Shown piece by piece: positions 54,147 through 63,125 of a stretch of DNA of 64,000 bases. The position numbers and the translations under genes are program-made. The stretch comes from Solibacillus sp. FSL R7-0682. GTDB lineage: Bacteria; Bacillota; Bacilli; Bacillales_A; Planococcaceae. The DNA is taken from positions 2,376,001 to 2,440,000 of the forward strand of contig NZ_JBBOUI010000001.1 of NCBI RefSeq assembly GCF_038005985.1. Reading direction: 5' to 3'. How positions within the stretch are numbered: the first letter of the stretch is position 1; each line of letters begins with the position of its first letter. A model generated the notes under the pieces. That model was not told where the DNA came from, did not search any database, and saw only the letters and a list, made by a program, of their open reading frames with translations.

Positions 54147-55635
54147 CCATCCGGTCTCTCTCCATCAGCTTCTTTGCCACCTGTTGACCACTAAGCGTGA
54201 CCATCGGCATGCCGCCACCCGGATTGACTGTACCCCCGACGAAATATAGGTTTTCATAGCGTTCACTTTGTTTTGCATGCTTAAATCCTTTATTCATCTT
54301 TTTATTAGAAACCGTCCCATAAATGGCCCCGCGGTCTGAAGAATAGTTCCGTTCGATATCATGCGGTGTCCACATGTCCCGTGTGACGATGCTTTCTCTA
54401 AGCCCATAGAGCCCCATGTTCTCCAGTTTGATCAATACCTTTTCAGCAAAGGCGGCATAGTCCTGCCGAGTCAGCGGTTTATCCTGGAGGTAGGGGATGT
54501 GCGGAAGGATTTTAAGGTTCTCGTGGCCAGGCAGCGCCTGTTCCGAATCCGTCTTATTCACATTCACGACATAAATGACCGGATCATCAGGAAGTTCGTG
54601 CTTATGGAAAATCGCATTCATCTGCCGTTTCATATTGCCCGAAAAGAAGAAGTTATGATGTGCAAGTTGCGGATAACTGTTTTTCACCCCCAGGTGCAGC
54701 ACAAGACCGGAGCTTGCCGGTTCGAATTTTTTGTTCAAGTTGTCTACATACGTCTTTTTCTCCTCGAGCAATTGCTTGTATGCCGGAATGACTTCCATGT
54801 TGGAAACAAAATAATCCGCCGTCAATTTCATGCCATCATCTGCATAGGCCGCTGCAATCCTTTTATTCGTTTTTTCGAACTTCACTATTTTTTTCCCCAG
54901 ATGAAACGTGACGCCTGCCTCTTCCGCCAATTTTACCAACGCATCCGCTAAATGATGCATTCCGCCGGGCACATACCAGATCCCCTGTGCATGCTGCATA
55001 TAGATCATCATATTAAGGACTGCAGGCGCATCATATGCAGAGGACCCAACATATTTGACAATATAGCTCAGCATATCTCTGAATTGCGGATTGCTGATTC
55101 TTTCATCAATAGCCTCAAACATCGTCGAGGATAAATCGAATTTACGCAGCGACTGGAATATGCCGTGATGCTTGAGCACTTCCTTTAGATTGTCTAGCCC
55201 TTGATTAAAATAGCCTTGCTCCGTTATGTCGTACAGTTTTTCGGAATATTGCAATAATTCCTTGTACTGTTTTATGTCTTTTGTCGTGAGGGAAGTGTTC
55301 AACTCCTCCATTTCCTGCAGATTCTCGTATAAATCAAGTATATTTCCATCCGGAAAAAAGGAGCGCCACTGGTGGTTCAGTCGCTGAATTTGGACATACT
55401 CACTCATTCGCTTCCCGCTTTGCTGAAATAACGCCTCAAAAATATGGGGCATCGTCAGGATGGATGGTCCTAGATCAAAGCCGAAGCCATCCTGTTCCAA
55501 ACGGTTCAACTTCCCCCCAAGATGATTGTTCTGTTCATATAAGTGCACATCGTACCCCTTTTGCTGGAGCGATATCGCCGCTGACAAGCCCCCAAGCCCG
55601 CCCCCTACTACGATCACTTTTTTCTTATTCGACAT
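54139..55635 (-). CDS. crtP: 4,4'-diaponeurosporene oxygenase (diapophytoene desaturase-like)
   Basis: 498 residues; Staphylococcus CrtP has 497. FAD-binding GGGLGGLSAAISLQQKGYDVHLYEQNN at the start, then HLGGKLNRLEQDGFGFDLGPSILTMPHIFEALF, HQWRSFFPDGNI, ISNPQFRDMLSYIVKYVGSSAYDAPAVL, and GGTVNPGGGMPMVTLSG at the C-terminus. These match CrtP specifically, more than CrtN, from memory of the family. It oxidises the terminal methyl to an aldehyde. A GGGGAGG site precedes the ATG. GC-rich, unlike both flanks. Confidence 0.87.
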   Translation of the reverse strand: MSNKKKVIVVGGGLGGLSAAISLQQKGYDVHLYEQNNHLGGKLNRLEQDGFGFDLGPSILTMPHIFEALFQQSGKRMSEYVQIQRLNHQWRSFFPDGNILDLYENLQEMEELNTSLTTKDIKQYKELLQYSEKLYDITEQGYFNQGLDNLKEVLKHHGIFQSLRKFDLSSTMFEAIDERISNPQFRDMLSYIVKYVGSSAYDAPAVLNMMIYMQHAQGIWYVPGGMHHLADALVKLAEEAGVTFHLGKKIVKFEKTNKRIAAAYADDGMKLTADYFVSNMEVIPAYKQLLEEKKTYVDNLNKKFEPASSGLVLHLGVKNSYPQLAHHNFFFSGNMKRQMNAIFHKHELPDDPVIYVVNVNKTDSEQALPGHENLKILPHIPYLQDKPLTRQDYAAFAEKVLIKLENMGLYGLRESIVTRDMWTPHDIERNYSSDRGAIYGTVSNKKMNKGFKHAKQSERYENLYFVGGTVNPGGGMPMVTLSGQQVAKKLMERDRMDG

Positions 55636-55867
55636 ATTGTCCTCCCCCTGCCTGCTTCTTTGTCACGCTCTCAGCCGCTCCTCTTACTAATTCATGTTCT
55701 GTCACTTGCTTTTGTACAATGTTTACTTTTATTCGTCACCAAGTAAGAAACGTGCATTTTCCATCCTCTATACGCCTTTATCATCAGCTTCTTGTAAATT
55801 CCTCCCGTGGAATCCAACTTTCACCCAAGCCCCAAAATGTACATCATTATCCTATAATTTTACAAAC

Positions 55868-55896
55868 ATTATACACTTCTTTGTTTTTTTGTACAA
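55868..55896 (-). promoter_or_regulatory. promoter of the crtP operon
   Basis: Minus strand TTGTAC (55891-55896), 17 bases, TATAAT (55868-55873). It is about 230 bases before the crtP ATG, giving a long leader. Confidence 0.55.
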
Positions 55897-56009
55897 TGTA
55901 TTGTTTAGGGGAAATTTAGGGAGCAGGGATTTTTATCTGTCCAGAGATTATATTATCAAGTGTTATCTCTTAGTTCACAGTTCTTTACGCCAGGTCACAA
56001 AGTGAAAGT

Positions 56010-56052
56010 CATTATACAAATCTCATTGAAAAGTTGTGAAATTTGTATAATG
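56010..56052. repeat. 12-bp inverted repeat with TATAAT in both arms
   Basis: CATTATACAAAT (56010-56021) and ATTTGTATAATG (56041-56052), perfect, 19 bases apart. Each arm reads TATAAT outwards, so it may be an operator or paired promoters. Confidence 0.5.
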
Positions 56053-56116
56053 TTGTACTAATATTCAAATGAAGGTGGTAACGCTGCTGCTAGTGAACAG
56101 GTGGGGTTCAAACCAT

Positions 56117-56147
56117 ACAAAAAAGAAACCTTTAAAATACAAGGTTT
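56117..56147 (-). terminator. terminator of the CBASS operon
   Basis: Minus strand: GAAACCTT (RC of 56140-56147) pairs with AAGGTTTC, then TTTTTT. Confidence 0.75.
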
Positions 56148-56269
56148 CTCTCACTCTTTGACAATCATTGAATAATGTATATGGAGACGGCGGGGGAAAG
56201 AATGATAATTTGGTAAAACCCTTATATACCAACGTTTCCACGCCATTTTTAATACTCATTTTTGGAGAC

Positions 56270-56289
56270 TGACCCAAATTTGACCCAAA
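56270..56289. repeat. direct repeat TGACCCAAA
   Basis: TGACCCAAA at 56270-56278 and 56281-56289. Motifs of this type flank tyrosine-integrase insertions in some Firmicutes (from memory); here they lie at the edge of the defence island. No integrase is present. Confidence 0.3.
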
Positions 56290-56324
56290 AAGGATTTGTA
56301 TCGAAATTTTGCTTACGGAGACAG

Positions 56325-57182
56325 TTACTTATTTGTGTATTTAAATAAATTTTCAAGTTTACTTCTCATTCTATTATATAGTACATCTGGAATAATATTA
56401 TTAGGTATCCGACCATGAATATAAATAGAATCTTGAATAGCTCGTAGTTCTTGCTTAGTGACCTTAGCCTTGTTATTTAATGAATCATCTATACATTGTG
56501 TAATTCTTTTTAACTCATTTACTTGTTGAAGAAAATCAAACCAGGCTTTAAATAAGTAAATGAATAATGAAATCGTTGGGAAAAATAACATTATTAAAAA
56601 ATCATATAACTTGAATCCATGATAACACCCTATTACAACCAAAGAAATAAATATTAAAATACCTGAAAACAAAAGAAATTTACTAAACTTTTCTTTTTGT
56701 TTTATGGACCATGCTGTATTCATACGCTGTGCTTTTAATGTATATTCGACTTCGTTCTCAGTTTCTATTCCAGTGTACCAATCTTTTAATTTCCATTCTT
56801 CCGTTCTTTCTTTATCTGCTAACAAAACAATATCTTCTTTACTAACTTTTTCACCAACTAAATGTGAATTCCACTTTAAATTGAATATACTCGTATCAAA
56901 ACACTCTTGAATATTTGCCCCCACTTTTGAAAAGCTTTTTTCATAATATTCTATAATAAATGTTACAACTAAAATTAAGGAACTAATTACTATAACAACA
57001 TTAGAAAATTTATTATCAAAAATAAAATATAATAAAACTGCTATAATCGGCCAAACTATACTTAAAAACATTCTAAACATATAAAAATTTTTAGCTTGTT
57101 TATATGCTTGTCTTTGCCCACGTAAAAAAATAATGCTTTCTGGAGTATTTTGTCTATCTTGAATGGGAAACAGTTTATTCAT
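56325..57182 (-). CDS. S-4TM pore-forming effector of CBASS
   Basis: 285 residues from the ATG at 57182, which overlaps the CD-NTase stop (ATGAATAA) and has GGTGA upstream; a start at 57227 is possible but less likely. Four membrane segments in two pairs (~37-55, 60-80, 170-190 and 195-217), with a cytoplasmic middle that contains GEKVSKEDIVLLADKERTEEWKLKDWYTG and a helical C-terminal tail. This is the S-4TM/SLATT-like architecture of CBASS membrane effectors. On infection it would open a pore in response to the second messenger from its partner. Not related to a named transporter. Confidence 0.8.
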   Translation of the reverse strand: MNKLFPIQDRQNTPESIIFLRGQRQAYKQAKNFYMFRMFLSIVWPIIAVLLYFIFDNKFSNVVIVISSLILVVTFIIEYYEKSFSKVGANIQECFDTSIFNLKWNSHLVGEKVSKEDIVLLADKERTEEWKLKDWYTGIETENEVEYTLKAQRMNTAWSIKQKEKFSKFLLFSGILIFISLVVIGCYHGFKLYDFLIMLFFPTISLFIYLFKAWFDFLQQVNELKRITQCIDDSLNNKAKVTKQELRAIQDSIYIHGRIPNNIIPDVLYNRMRSKLENLFKYTNK

Positions 57183-58281
57183 AATCATCACCGAAAATAA
57201 TTCGCCACTGTCCATCAGCACTTTCATAATCTTGACTCGCTTCGAAATTCAATGCTTTAACTACGGCAGATTCACTTGCTATGGCCTTATTTTGTATTAA
57301 ACATTTCTTCTTATACTCTAAGTCATTTAAATCCCCTTGTAATCCTTTAGGATCTAAAACTGATTCAAAAATAGCATCTTTCAAGTAAGCAAAAAATGAG
57401 TTTAATTGATTTTTTCTATTTGGCCAAATATAGTTAGTTTCAAAGTAATTCAATACTATATTTTCTATCAAATATGATGAAATATTGATTCTTTGTACTT
57501 TATTCCAATACTTAATAATCCTTATAAATTCAATAACATTAAAATCCGTTGATTTGTTAATTCCAGTAACCCTTGCCTGATCAATCCTAGGGTCCGTTTT
57601 CTTCCAATGACCCTTTCCATTCGGAATCAGATAATAAGACCTACCATCACTTTCTTCTGTTGTTTTAAATGCTGGTATAATATCAAAGGTCCAGTCATAA
57701 CTAGTTAAACTTAAAATTACTGCTTCTTGGCTTGAACGAATATCTGCCTTTTTATATTGAGAAACTTTTGATATATTATCCTTAATCTTATTCGCTATTT
57801 TTCTTGAGTTTAAATATCCATTTTCGTCTCTTAACTTATATAGATTTTCTGCTTCTTTCGGAACAGTTAATTTTACCTCATCACCAAAATTTTCATATGT
57901 TGTCCCATCTGCTGCAAAAACTAACATAAAATCTATGTCATCTAATGGTCGAATTTTTGTTTTCCTCGAAAATGATCCGTAGTTATATATATGTTTGTTT
58001 GGATATAATCTTGGAAAATCTTCTACTTTACTAGGTAACTCTTCTAATTGCTGATACAAGAAATCCCTACTTGAACGTGCTTTCTTAGTAACATCTACAT
58101 CTAAATTTATATTATTTTTTATGAATTCATTCATATTTACCCTGGTATAAGTAGTCATCCTATTCCGCCTCTTTCTATATTTTTTCAAATACTCCCGCAA
58201 TTCAAAGATTCCTTCAATTCCCTTAATAATTAGGTTTCCTCTGCTATCTATCAATAATATTTTTAAGTTTTCTGTAGACAT
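57175..58281 (-). CDS. CD-NTase (cGAS/DncV-like nucleotidyltransferase), SMODS type
   Basis: 368 residues; a start at an internal ATG (residue 42) is possible. Nucleotidyltransferase core GSFSRKTKIRPLDDIDFMLVF (residues 102-122) with catalytic D115 and D117, and the third acid D200 in YDWTFDIIPAF. A SMODS helical C-terminal half with YWNKVQRINISSYLIENIVLNYFE. In CBASS this enzyme makes a cyclic di- or trinucleotide on phage attack. The only effector gene is the overlapping S-4TM gene; no Cap2/Cap3 ubiquitin-like or HORMA/TRIP13 genes occur, so this is a short (type I) system. Confidence 0.88.
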   Translation of the reverse strand: MSTENLKILLIDSRGNLIIKGIEGIFELREYLKKYRKRRNRMTTYTRVNMNEFIKNNINLDVDVTKKARSSRDFLYQQLEELPSKVEDFPRLYPNKHIYNYGSFSRKTKIRPLDDIDFMLVFAADGTTYENFGDEVKLTVPKEAENLYKLRDENGYLNSRKIANKIKDNISKVSQYKKADIRSSQEAVILSLTSYDWTFDIIPAFKTTEESDGRSYYLIPNGKGHWKKTDPRIDQARVTGINKSTDFNVIEFIRIIKYWNKVQRINISSYLIENIVLNYFETNYIWPNRKNQLNSFFAYLKDAIFESVLDPKGLQGDLNDLEYKKKCLIQNKAIASESAVVKALNFEASQDYESADGQWRIIFGDDYE

Positions 58282-58319
58282 TATATAAAACCCTTTATTT
58301 GGAATAATAGTGTGTTTTA

Positions 58320-58348
58320 AGTATAATATAAGTGTAATATAAAAACAA
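58320..58348 (-). promoter_or_regulatory. promoter of the CBASS operon
   Basis: Minus strand TTGTTT (58343-58348), 17 bases, TATACT (58320-58325), about 39 bases before the CD-NTase ATG at 58281. Confidence 0.5.
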
Positions 58349-58443
58349 ATACAAAATAGAACAAAGGTTCTCTTCTATATGAATTAAAGATTCCCAGAAA
58401 ATATATACAAAATTTTATTTAGACAATTTTAAGGAGACCAATG

Positions 58444-59490
58444 ATGAATATTACCGAATTTCAAACAAATATAAAATTAATTTTAGCTGAAATTTTCCAT
58501 CCAGATTTTTCGAGTGCGTTTAATGGACCAATTACATTTGATGATTTTTGCACACAAATTCTATTTGAATTATATAAAGATAGTTACATCCTTCGTTACC
58601 AACATAAAACTCCTTTACAAACTCACGTTCAAAATGAAATTTCATCACTACTTCCTAACACTGCAGCAACAATAAAGAATTCAACCTATCAACAAAAAAA
58701 ACGACTGATGAAACTTGTAAAATATTACAAAGATGATACTAAGAAATATTTTAAAAATAACGGAATTGATTTAAATCAAATTAACGGATTAAATATTCCT
58801 GAGTTAAAGACTATGGAGGAAAAAAGAAACGGACATGCTTTAACTGCTTTAAATTATGATGAACTAAACAATATCAGAACTTTCAAATTATTTGAATATA
58901 TCTTAAAAAAAACAATTACTAAAAGTAAAAATGTGTCTAATAAAGATTTAATCGATGCGTTCACACATTTAGATGATTACTACCGAGACTTGAATCTAGC
59001 ATTTAAAAAAGAGCCTTCTATGGACATATTAATTAAAATTTATGATATTGAAAACTCATACTTTACAAACCTAGCCTATCAAATCGCTGACTACTTAGAA
59101 AAAAATAATGTAAAAGACTGTGATTTAACAATTCTTTCACCGTTGCTAGTAATCACTGATTCATCAATAAATTTTGCTGCTTCCAATAGATTTATGTATC
59201 ATCGACATACATACATTTCAGAACTAATACAAAGAAAGAATTATGCACATAAAAACCTTGCTCAAATTATTTATATGAAAGCGGTTCTAACAACTAAATT
59301 TAAACGCCAAATAAATGCTCTATTTCTACAACTAGATGAAGATGATGTAAAAAATCATTTGTTTAAAAACTATGATTTAACAACAATTTACTCGTATAAA
59401 AAAGAATGCAGTCAAAAGAAGATTTCTATTATACGTAGTTTATATAAAATATATATTCGAGATGTAGAATATCCAAAAATTCGTACATAA
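58444..59490 (+). CDS. unidentified helical protein in the defence island
   Basis: 348 residues from the second ATG at 58444, which is seven bases after AAGGAG (the first, 58441, is only four away). No signal peptide, membrane helix or nucleotide-binding motif. Mostly helical, lysine- and asparagine-rich. Candidate conserved-looking stretches are FNGPITFDDFCTQILFELYKDSYILRYQH near the N-terminus and FMYHRHTYISELIQRKNYAHKNLAQIIYM in the C-terminal third, both with histidines. Divergent from CBASS (160 bases) and followed by a second unidentified gene and type I restriction genes. It could be an undescribed defence protein. Confidence 0.6.
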   Translation: MNITEFQTNIKLILAEIFHPDFSSAFNGPITFDDFCTQILFELYKDSYILRYQHKTPLQTHVQNEISSLLPNTAATIKNSTYQQKKRLMKLVKYYKDDTKKYFKNNGIDLNQINGLNIPELKTMEEKRNGHALTALNYDELNNIRTFKLFEYILKKTITKSKNVSNKDLIDAFTHLDDYYRDLNLAFKKEPSMDILIKIYDIENSYFTNLAYQIADYLEKNNVKDCDLTILSPLLVITDSSINFAASNRFMYHRHTYISELIQRKNYAHKNLAQIIYMKAVLTTKFKRQINALFLQLDEDDVKNHLFKNYDLTTIYSYKKECSQKKISIIRSLYKIYIRDVEYPKIRT

Positions 59491-59570
59491 CAAAGATTAA
59501 GTCCTAATGGTAATGTTAAATTATTCATCTTACCCCGATGATCAACATAAACATTTAGGAGGCTATCGTT

Positions 59571-59948
59571 ATGCAAAAGTTAAAAGGAAGAATTGTAGAA
59601 ATCGAAAAAAATATCCATCGAATTAACTATCTAACTACCGGAATTGGCAAAAAAGATCAACATTATTATGATAACCAATTTGGCGGCTCTAACGGAACTT
59701 ATGTAACTGCCTCAGAATATTACGGAACTACAATTGATATGAAGGTTTATATTTACGAATTAGAAAAATGTGTAAGTTTCGATATTCGCGACTTAATCCT
59801 ACAACTTAACCAGAAATCTAAGATTTCATCAAAGTTGCTTAACTATGTTATAGAAAACAACCAGGGTAACAAAATTAACCTTCTTTACTTCAATAATTCT
59901 GTTACTTTTTTACCCGACGGGTTGAATTTAGTCCGCAGTAAGAAATAA
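59571..59948 (+). CDS. unidentified small protein in the defence island
   Basis: 125 residues with AGGAGG eight bases before the ATG. Soluble, likely mixed alpha/beta: the start KLKGRIVEIEKNIHRINYL suggests a coiled helix, followed by GGSNGTYVTASEYYGTTIDMKVYIYELEK and a helix-rich end (RDLILQLNQKSKISSKLLNYVIE). No known motif. It lies 80 bases after the larger unidentified gene on the same strand and before a shared terminator, so the two are probably an operon. Confidence 0.6.
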   Translation: MQKLKGRIVEIEKNIHRINYLTTGIGKKDQHYYDNQFGGSNGTYVTASEYYGTTIDMKVYIYELEKCVSFDIRDLILQLNQKSKISSKLLNYVIENNQGNKINLLYFNNSVTFLPDGLNLVRSKK

Positions 59949-59952
59949 AAAC

Positions 59953-59992
59953 AAAAGCTTCCGTTGCAATTAAAACTGCAATGGAAGCTTTT
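59953..59992. terminator. bidirectional terminator between the unidentified pair and hsdR
   Basis: AAAAGCTTCC-G-TTGCA and TGCAA-T-GGAAGCTTTT, with T-runs on both sides. Confidence 0.8.
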
Positions 59993-60026
59993 AAATTTCA
60001 AAATCCAGCTTATTATCTGTTTTACT

Positions 60027-63000
60027 TTAATTATATTTTTGTCGAACTTCAGCAATCCATTCCGGAAGTTTTTTAGATAGCGATATATTATGTTTTAACA
60101 GAATACCCGCTGTTTTATTTGTCGCTTTTCCAAAATCTACACTACGAGTAATATCTTCTCTGTATGGAATCACATCAGGTTGTGAAATAGAATACGAACG
60201 CACGGATTTTAATAATAATTCGTTATTTATTCCCCATTCACTAGCGAATATATCTACCTCTTTTTGTAGCTTATCATCTTTCCAAATTTCAAAAGCCTCG
60301 TCAAAATTTAAATTCCCGCTTAAATTTCCGGAAACGAGTTCCGTATCAACGAATTCTTTTAATAATTTAGCTTGTTCAAATTCACCCATATTACTTAATT
60401 CTTGAATTTGTTCATAAATAATACGGCGTGTTTCATTATCGACTGTTTGCACACCATTAGATGTGATAACTTTGGAACCGATTAAACTAAGGATATGATT
60501 CGCATCAATTACTTGTGTTCCAGCTAACTTCGTTTTTCCAACGAGTGTATTAATTGTTGTTGGAGTTTGTGTCGTTCCTTCTTTCCAAGTTAAGTTCCTA
60601 TACGCACCAATATATTGTAACCAAGTGTGTTCATCAATACCGAAACTTACGTCATCCCACTTAAATTCATAATATTGTTCCACTAAATTTAATTGTTCAG
60701 CCGTATCTTTAAAAGCAAGAATAAACACTTCTTTTTGTTCTTCATCTCGTTCAAGTGTCTGCCATTCAGTAGGATTTGGTAATGTAGGAATCATCTCTGC
60801 AACTTTTAAAGCCAATTTATTTACAGCAGTTTCATAGGTATCAACAATCGCCTTGCTACTCTTACCGCCACTTCCATACAGCTTCAATGCGACTGTTACT
60901 AATTCCTCAGTAATTCGAGGATATTGGAAATTGATAATTGTCCCGAATTCCTTATTTGAACCAAATACACGATTAGTTCGTGAATAAGCTTGAATTAAAT
61001 TTTGAAGTTTAAGCGATCTATCAACATATAATGTATTTAAACGCTTAGAATCATACCCTGTCAGTAATTGGTCAGCTACAATCACAAGGTCTATATTTTT
61101 AGGATTTCGCCCACTACCACCTCTCGTAGCACGTTCTACGACATCTTCAAAGTAAGCATCCTCACCATGTTTTTTATCCTCCGCAATGAATTGGATACCT
61201 GTAAATGTAGCGTAATCTGTAAACATGCCCTTCACAATTTCCGGATCAAGCGGTGTAGTATCATTTTCGTTCCCAAAACTAAATGTCATTGCCACATTTA
61301 AGTTTTCTTTACGTTCGGCTAATTGTTTTTTGAATTCATTGTAATAAGCAATGACACGAGGTTTATAAGCAACTGTCAAAATAGCATTGAATTCTCTACC
61401 TTGTGATTGTGATTCCCAATTATTCAAAATTTCTTCTACTACACGCGGGATATGTGTTTCATCTTGATATATTAGTAATTCACGTTTTACAGCTTCCTTT
61501 TCGAGTTCAAGTTCGGACATTTCTTGTACTTCGCGTTCAATTTCTCTGTCAGTTAAATGAGGTTTTTCGGCCTTTATATCTTCTGCTATTTGCTCTCTTA
61601 AATCTTCATAACTTTTGAATTCCCCTGTGTTTATATAATCAACATGGAAACCTAATACGTTTTTATCAGCAATAGCTTCATCGATAGTGTATTTATGTAA
61701 TTCCGGTCCGAATAACTTTTCCGTTGTATTGATGACTTCACTTTTTTCGTTTATTTTCCCTTTTATATTATTTTCATCAAATAAAGGTGTACCCGTAAAG
61801 CCGAAGAAAAGTCCATTTTTCTTGAAATAACGCTTAATAGTTCCCATCATCTGTCCCATTGTTGTACGATGGGCTTCATCAATGATAAAAATAATTTTCT
61901 TTTCGGATAAACTAGCATCACTCGATTCTTCTAACTCTTTAACTAAGGTATTTAATTTGAACGTAGTTGTTACCACAATACCTTTTTTAGCAGATTTGAG
62001 TATCTTTTTTAGTTGATATGTATGTTTTGTATCATCAACAGAAACAGGCTCATACGCAGCGTAGGCTTTAAAGTTTTCGCTAGTACGATTGTCGAGTTCA
62101 CGTCTATCTACAAGGAAGATTACTTTATCAAAACCAGCTCTTGTGGATAAAAATAATGCGGTTTTGAAACTCGTAATCGTTTTACCCGAACCCGTAGTAT
62201 GCCAAACATAACCACCATGCGGTAATTTCTCTTTATTATCCCAACCAAATGCAGCACCTTCTACCGCCTGTAAAGCGTGTACTTGATAAGGGCGCATTAA
62301 CATATGTCGTCTATTTTCTTCATCACGAGCTTCATCAATTACTAAATAATCTCCAATCATCTGATGTGCCATCGGAATCATTAAGAATTGTCCGATCACT
62401 TTTTCCCAATCATTGACGATATGATTTTCTTTATCGGACCAATGAAAAATAAAACTTTGATTAAAATCGTTAATAGTTTTAGGTGTCGCAAAATATCGAG
62501 TAGCAATTTCAGATGTCATTACCATCATCTGTGAAAAAGCCATAAAGTTGTTACTGTATTCGCCATCACGATAATAACGCATGAATTGTCCGAACGCTTC
62601 ATCTAGCGTTTTATCTGTGCGTTTTTGCTCGATGTTGATTAAAGGTAAACCATTAATCAACAGGACTATATCAAATCGGTTGTTATTCGGTGTTTGCACT
62701 TCTCGTGCAATTCGATAACTAGAATCTCCACCTCGTACCGCAGCCTTTTTAAAAATCGTCAATGTGATTTGTTTTCTCGTAACATCTGGATGATCATCAC
62801 GATAAATACCATCAATCTTTCCTGTGGATTCTTCGATAGCTAAAATCTTCGCAGCTTCATAGCTATTATTAATTTGATTAACTTTCGCCACGACTTGTTT
62901 AAATTCGTTATCCGTCAATTCCACGCCTTCCAACATATCAGCATTTATACGGTTTAATTCACTTCGCCAGTGATTTATTAAATCATTAACAGTAATTTTT

Positions 63001-63110
63001 TGTTTATTACCGTCCAAAAAATCCGGTGCTTCCCATTTATACTTTTCTAATTCTTTTACAAATTTCTCTTGAAAAATTTTTTCTGAAGCGCTTTTCGGTG
63101 CATTGCTCAT
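60027..63110 (-). CDS. hsdR: type I restriction endonuclease subunit R
   Basis: 1027 residues, the usual HsdR size. N-terminal PD-(D/E)xK nuclease with FDIVLLINGLPLINIEQKRTD (Asp and ExK). SF2 helicase motor: Walker A HTTGSGKTITSFKTALF, DEAHRTT box, and motif VI AYSRTNRVFGSNKEFG. C-terminal helical region for HsdM/HsdS binding. GGGGGG-rich site before the ATG. It translocates and cuts unmodified DNA together with HsdM and HsdS. hsdM should lie beyond the right edge. Confidence 0.93.
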   Translation of the reverse strand: MSNAPKSASEKIFQEKFVKELEKYKWEAPDFLDGNKQKITVNDLINHWRSELNRINADMLEGVELTDNEFKQVVAKVNQINNSYEAAKILAIEESTGKIDGIYRDDHPDVTRKQITLTIFKKAAVRGGDSSYRIAREVQTPNNNRFDIVLLINGLPLINIEQKRTDKTLDEAFGQFMRYYRDGEYSNNFMAFSQMMVMTSEIATRYFATPKTINDFNQSFIFHWSDKENHIVNDWEKVIGQFLMIPMAHQMIGDYLVIDEARDEENRRHMLMRPYQVHALQAVEGAAFGWDNKEKLPHGGYVWHTTGSGKTITSFKTALFLSTRAGFDKVIFLVDRRELDNRTSENFKAYAAYEPVSVDDTKHTYQLKKILKSAKKGIVVTTTFKLNTLVKELEESSDASLSEKKIIFIIDEAHRTTMGQMMGTIKRYFKKNGLFFGFTGTPLFDENNIKGKINEKSEVINTTEKLFGPELHKYTIDEAIADKNVLGFHVDYINTGEFKSYEDLREQIAEDIKAEKPHLTDREIEREVQEMSELELEKEAVKRELLIYQDETHIPRVVEEILNNWESQSQGREFNAILTVAYKPRVIAYYNEFKKQLAERKENLNVAMTFSFGNENDTTPLDPEIVKGMFTDYATFTGIQFIAEDKKHGEDAYFEDVVERATRGGSGRNPKNIDLVIVADQLLTGYDSKRLNTLYVDRSLKLQNLIQAYSRTNRVFGSNKEFGTIINFQYPRITEELVTVALKLYGSGGKSSKAIVDTYETAVNKLALKVAEMIPTLPNPTEWQTLERDEEQKEVFILAFKDTAEQLNLVEQYYEFKWDDVSFGIDEHTWLQYIGAYRNLTWKEGTTQTPTTINTLVGKTKLAGTQVIDANHILSLIGSKVITSNGVQTVDNETRRIIYEQIQELSNMGEFEQAKLLKEFVDTELVSGNLSGNLNFDEAFEIWKDDKLQKEVDIFASEWGINNELLLKSVRSYSISQPDVIPYREDITRSVDFGKATNKTAGILLKHNISLSKKLPEWIAEVRQKYN

Positions 63111-63125
63111 GACATACCCCCCATT

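Larger units (their letters stand above)
55636..56324. other. junction region between carotenoid and CBASS units
   Basis: 689 bases with no supported gene. It includes a crtP promoter at 55868-55896, two copies of TTTTGTACAATGT (55710-55722 and 55887-55899), a 12-bp inverted repeat (56010-56052), a terminator (56117-56147) and a TGACCCAAA direct repeat (56270-56289). On the minus strand ~36 codons before crtP end QVTEHELVRGAAESVTKKQ without start. Base composition changes from GC-rich to AT-rich here. Confidence 0.5.

Noticed and set aside
54361-55134. Long plus-strand ORFs across crtP
   Set aside because: They are shadows of the GC-rich crtP gene, whose protein is clearly recognisable.
55636-55760. 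Open minus-strand frame ending QVTEHELVRGAAESVTKKQ before crtP
   Set aside because: About 36 codons with no start or ribosome binding site; it may be a trace of a lost upstream gene but cannot be called.
56095-56120. tRNA T-arm-like GGGGTTCAAACC
   Set aside because: The five-base stem does not form and no cloverleaf can be built around it.
56065-56277. Minus-strand ORF of 70 codons
   Set aside because: It spans the strong CBASS terminator and has no ribosome binding site or recognisable protein pattern.
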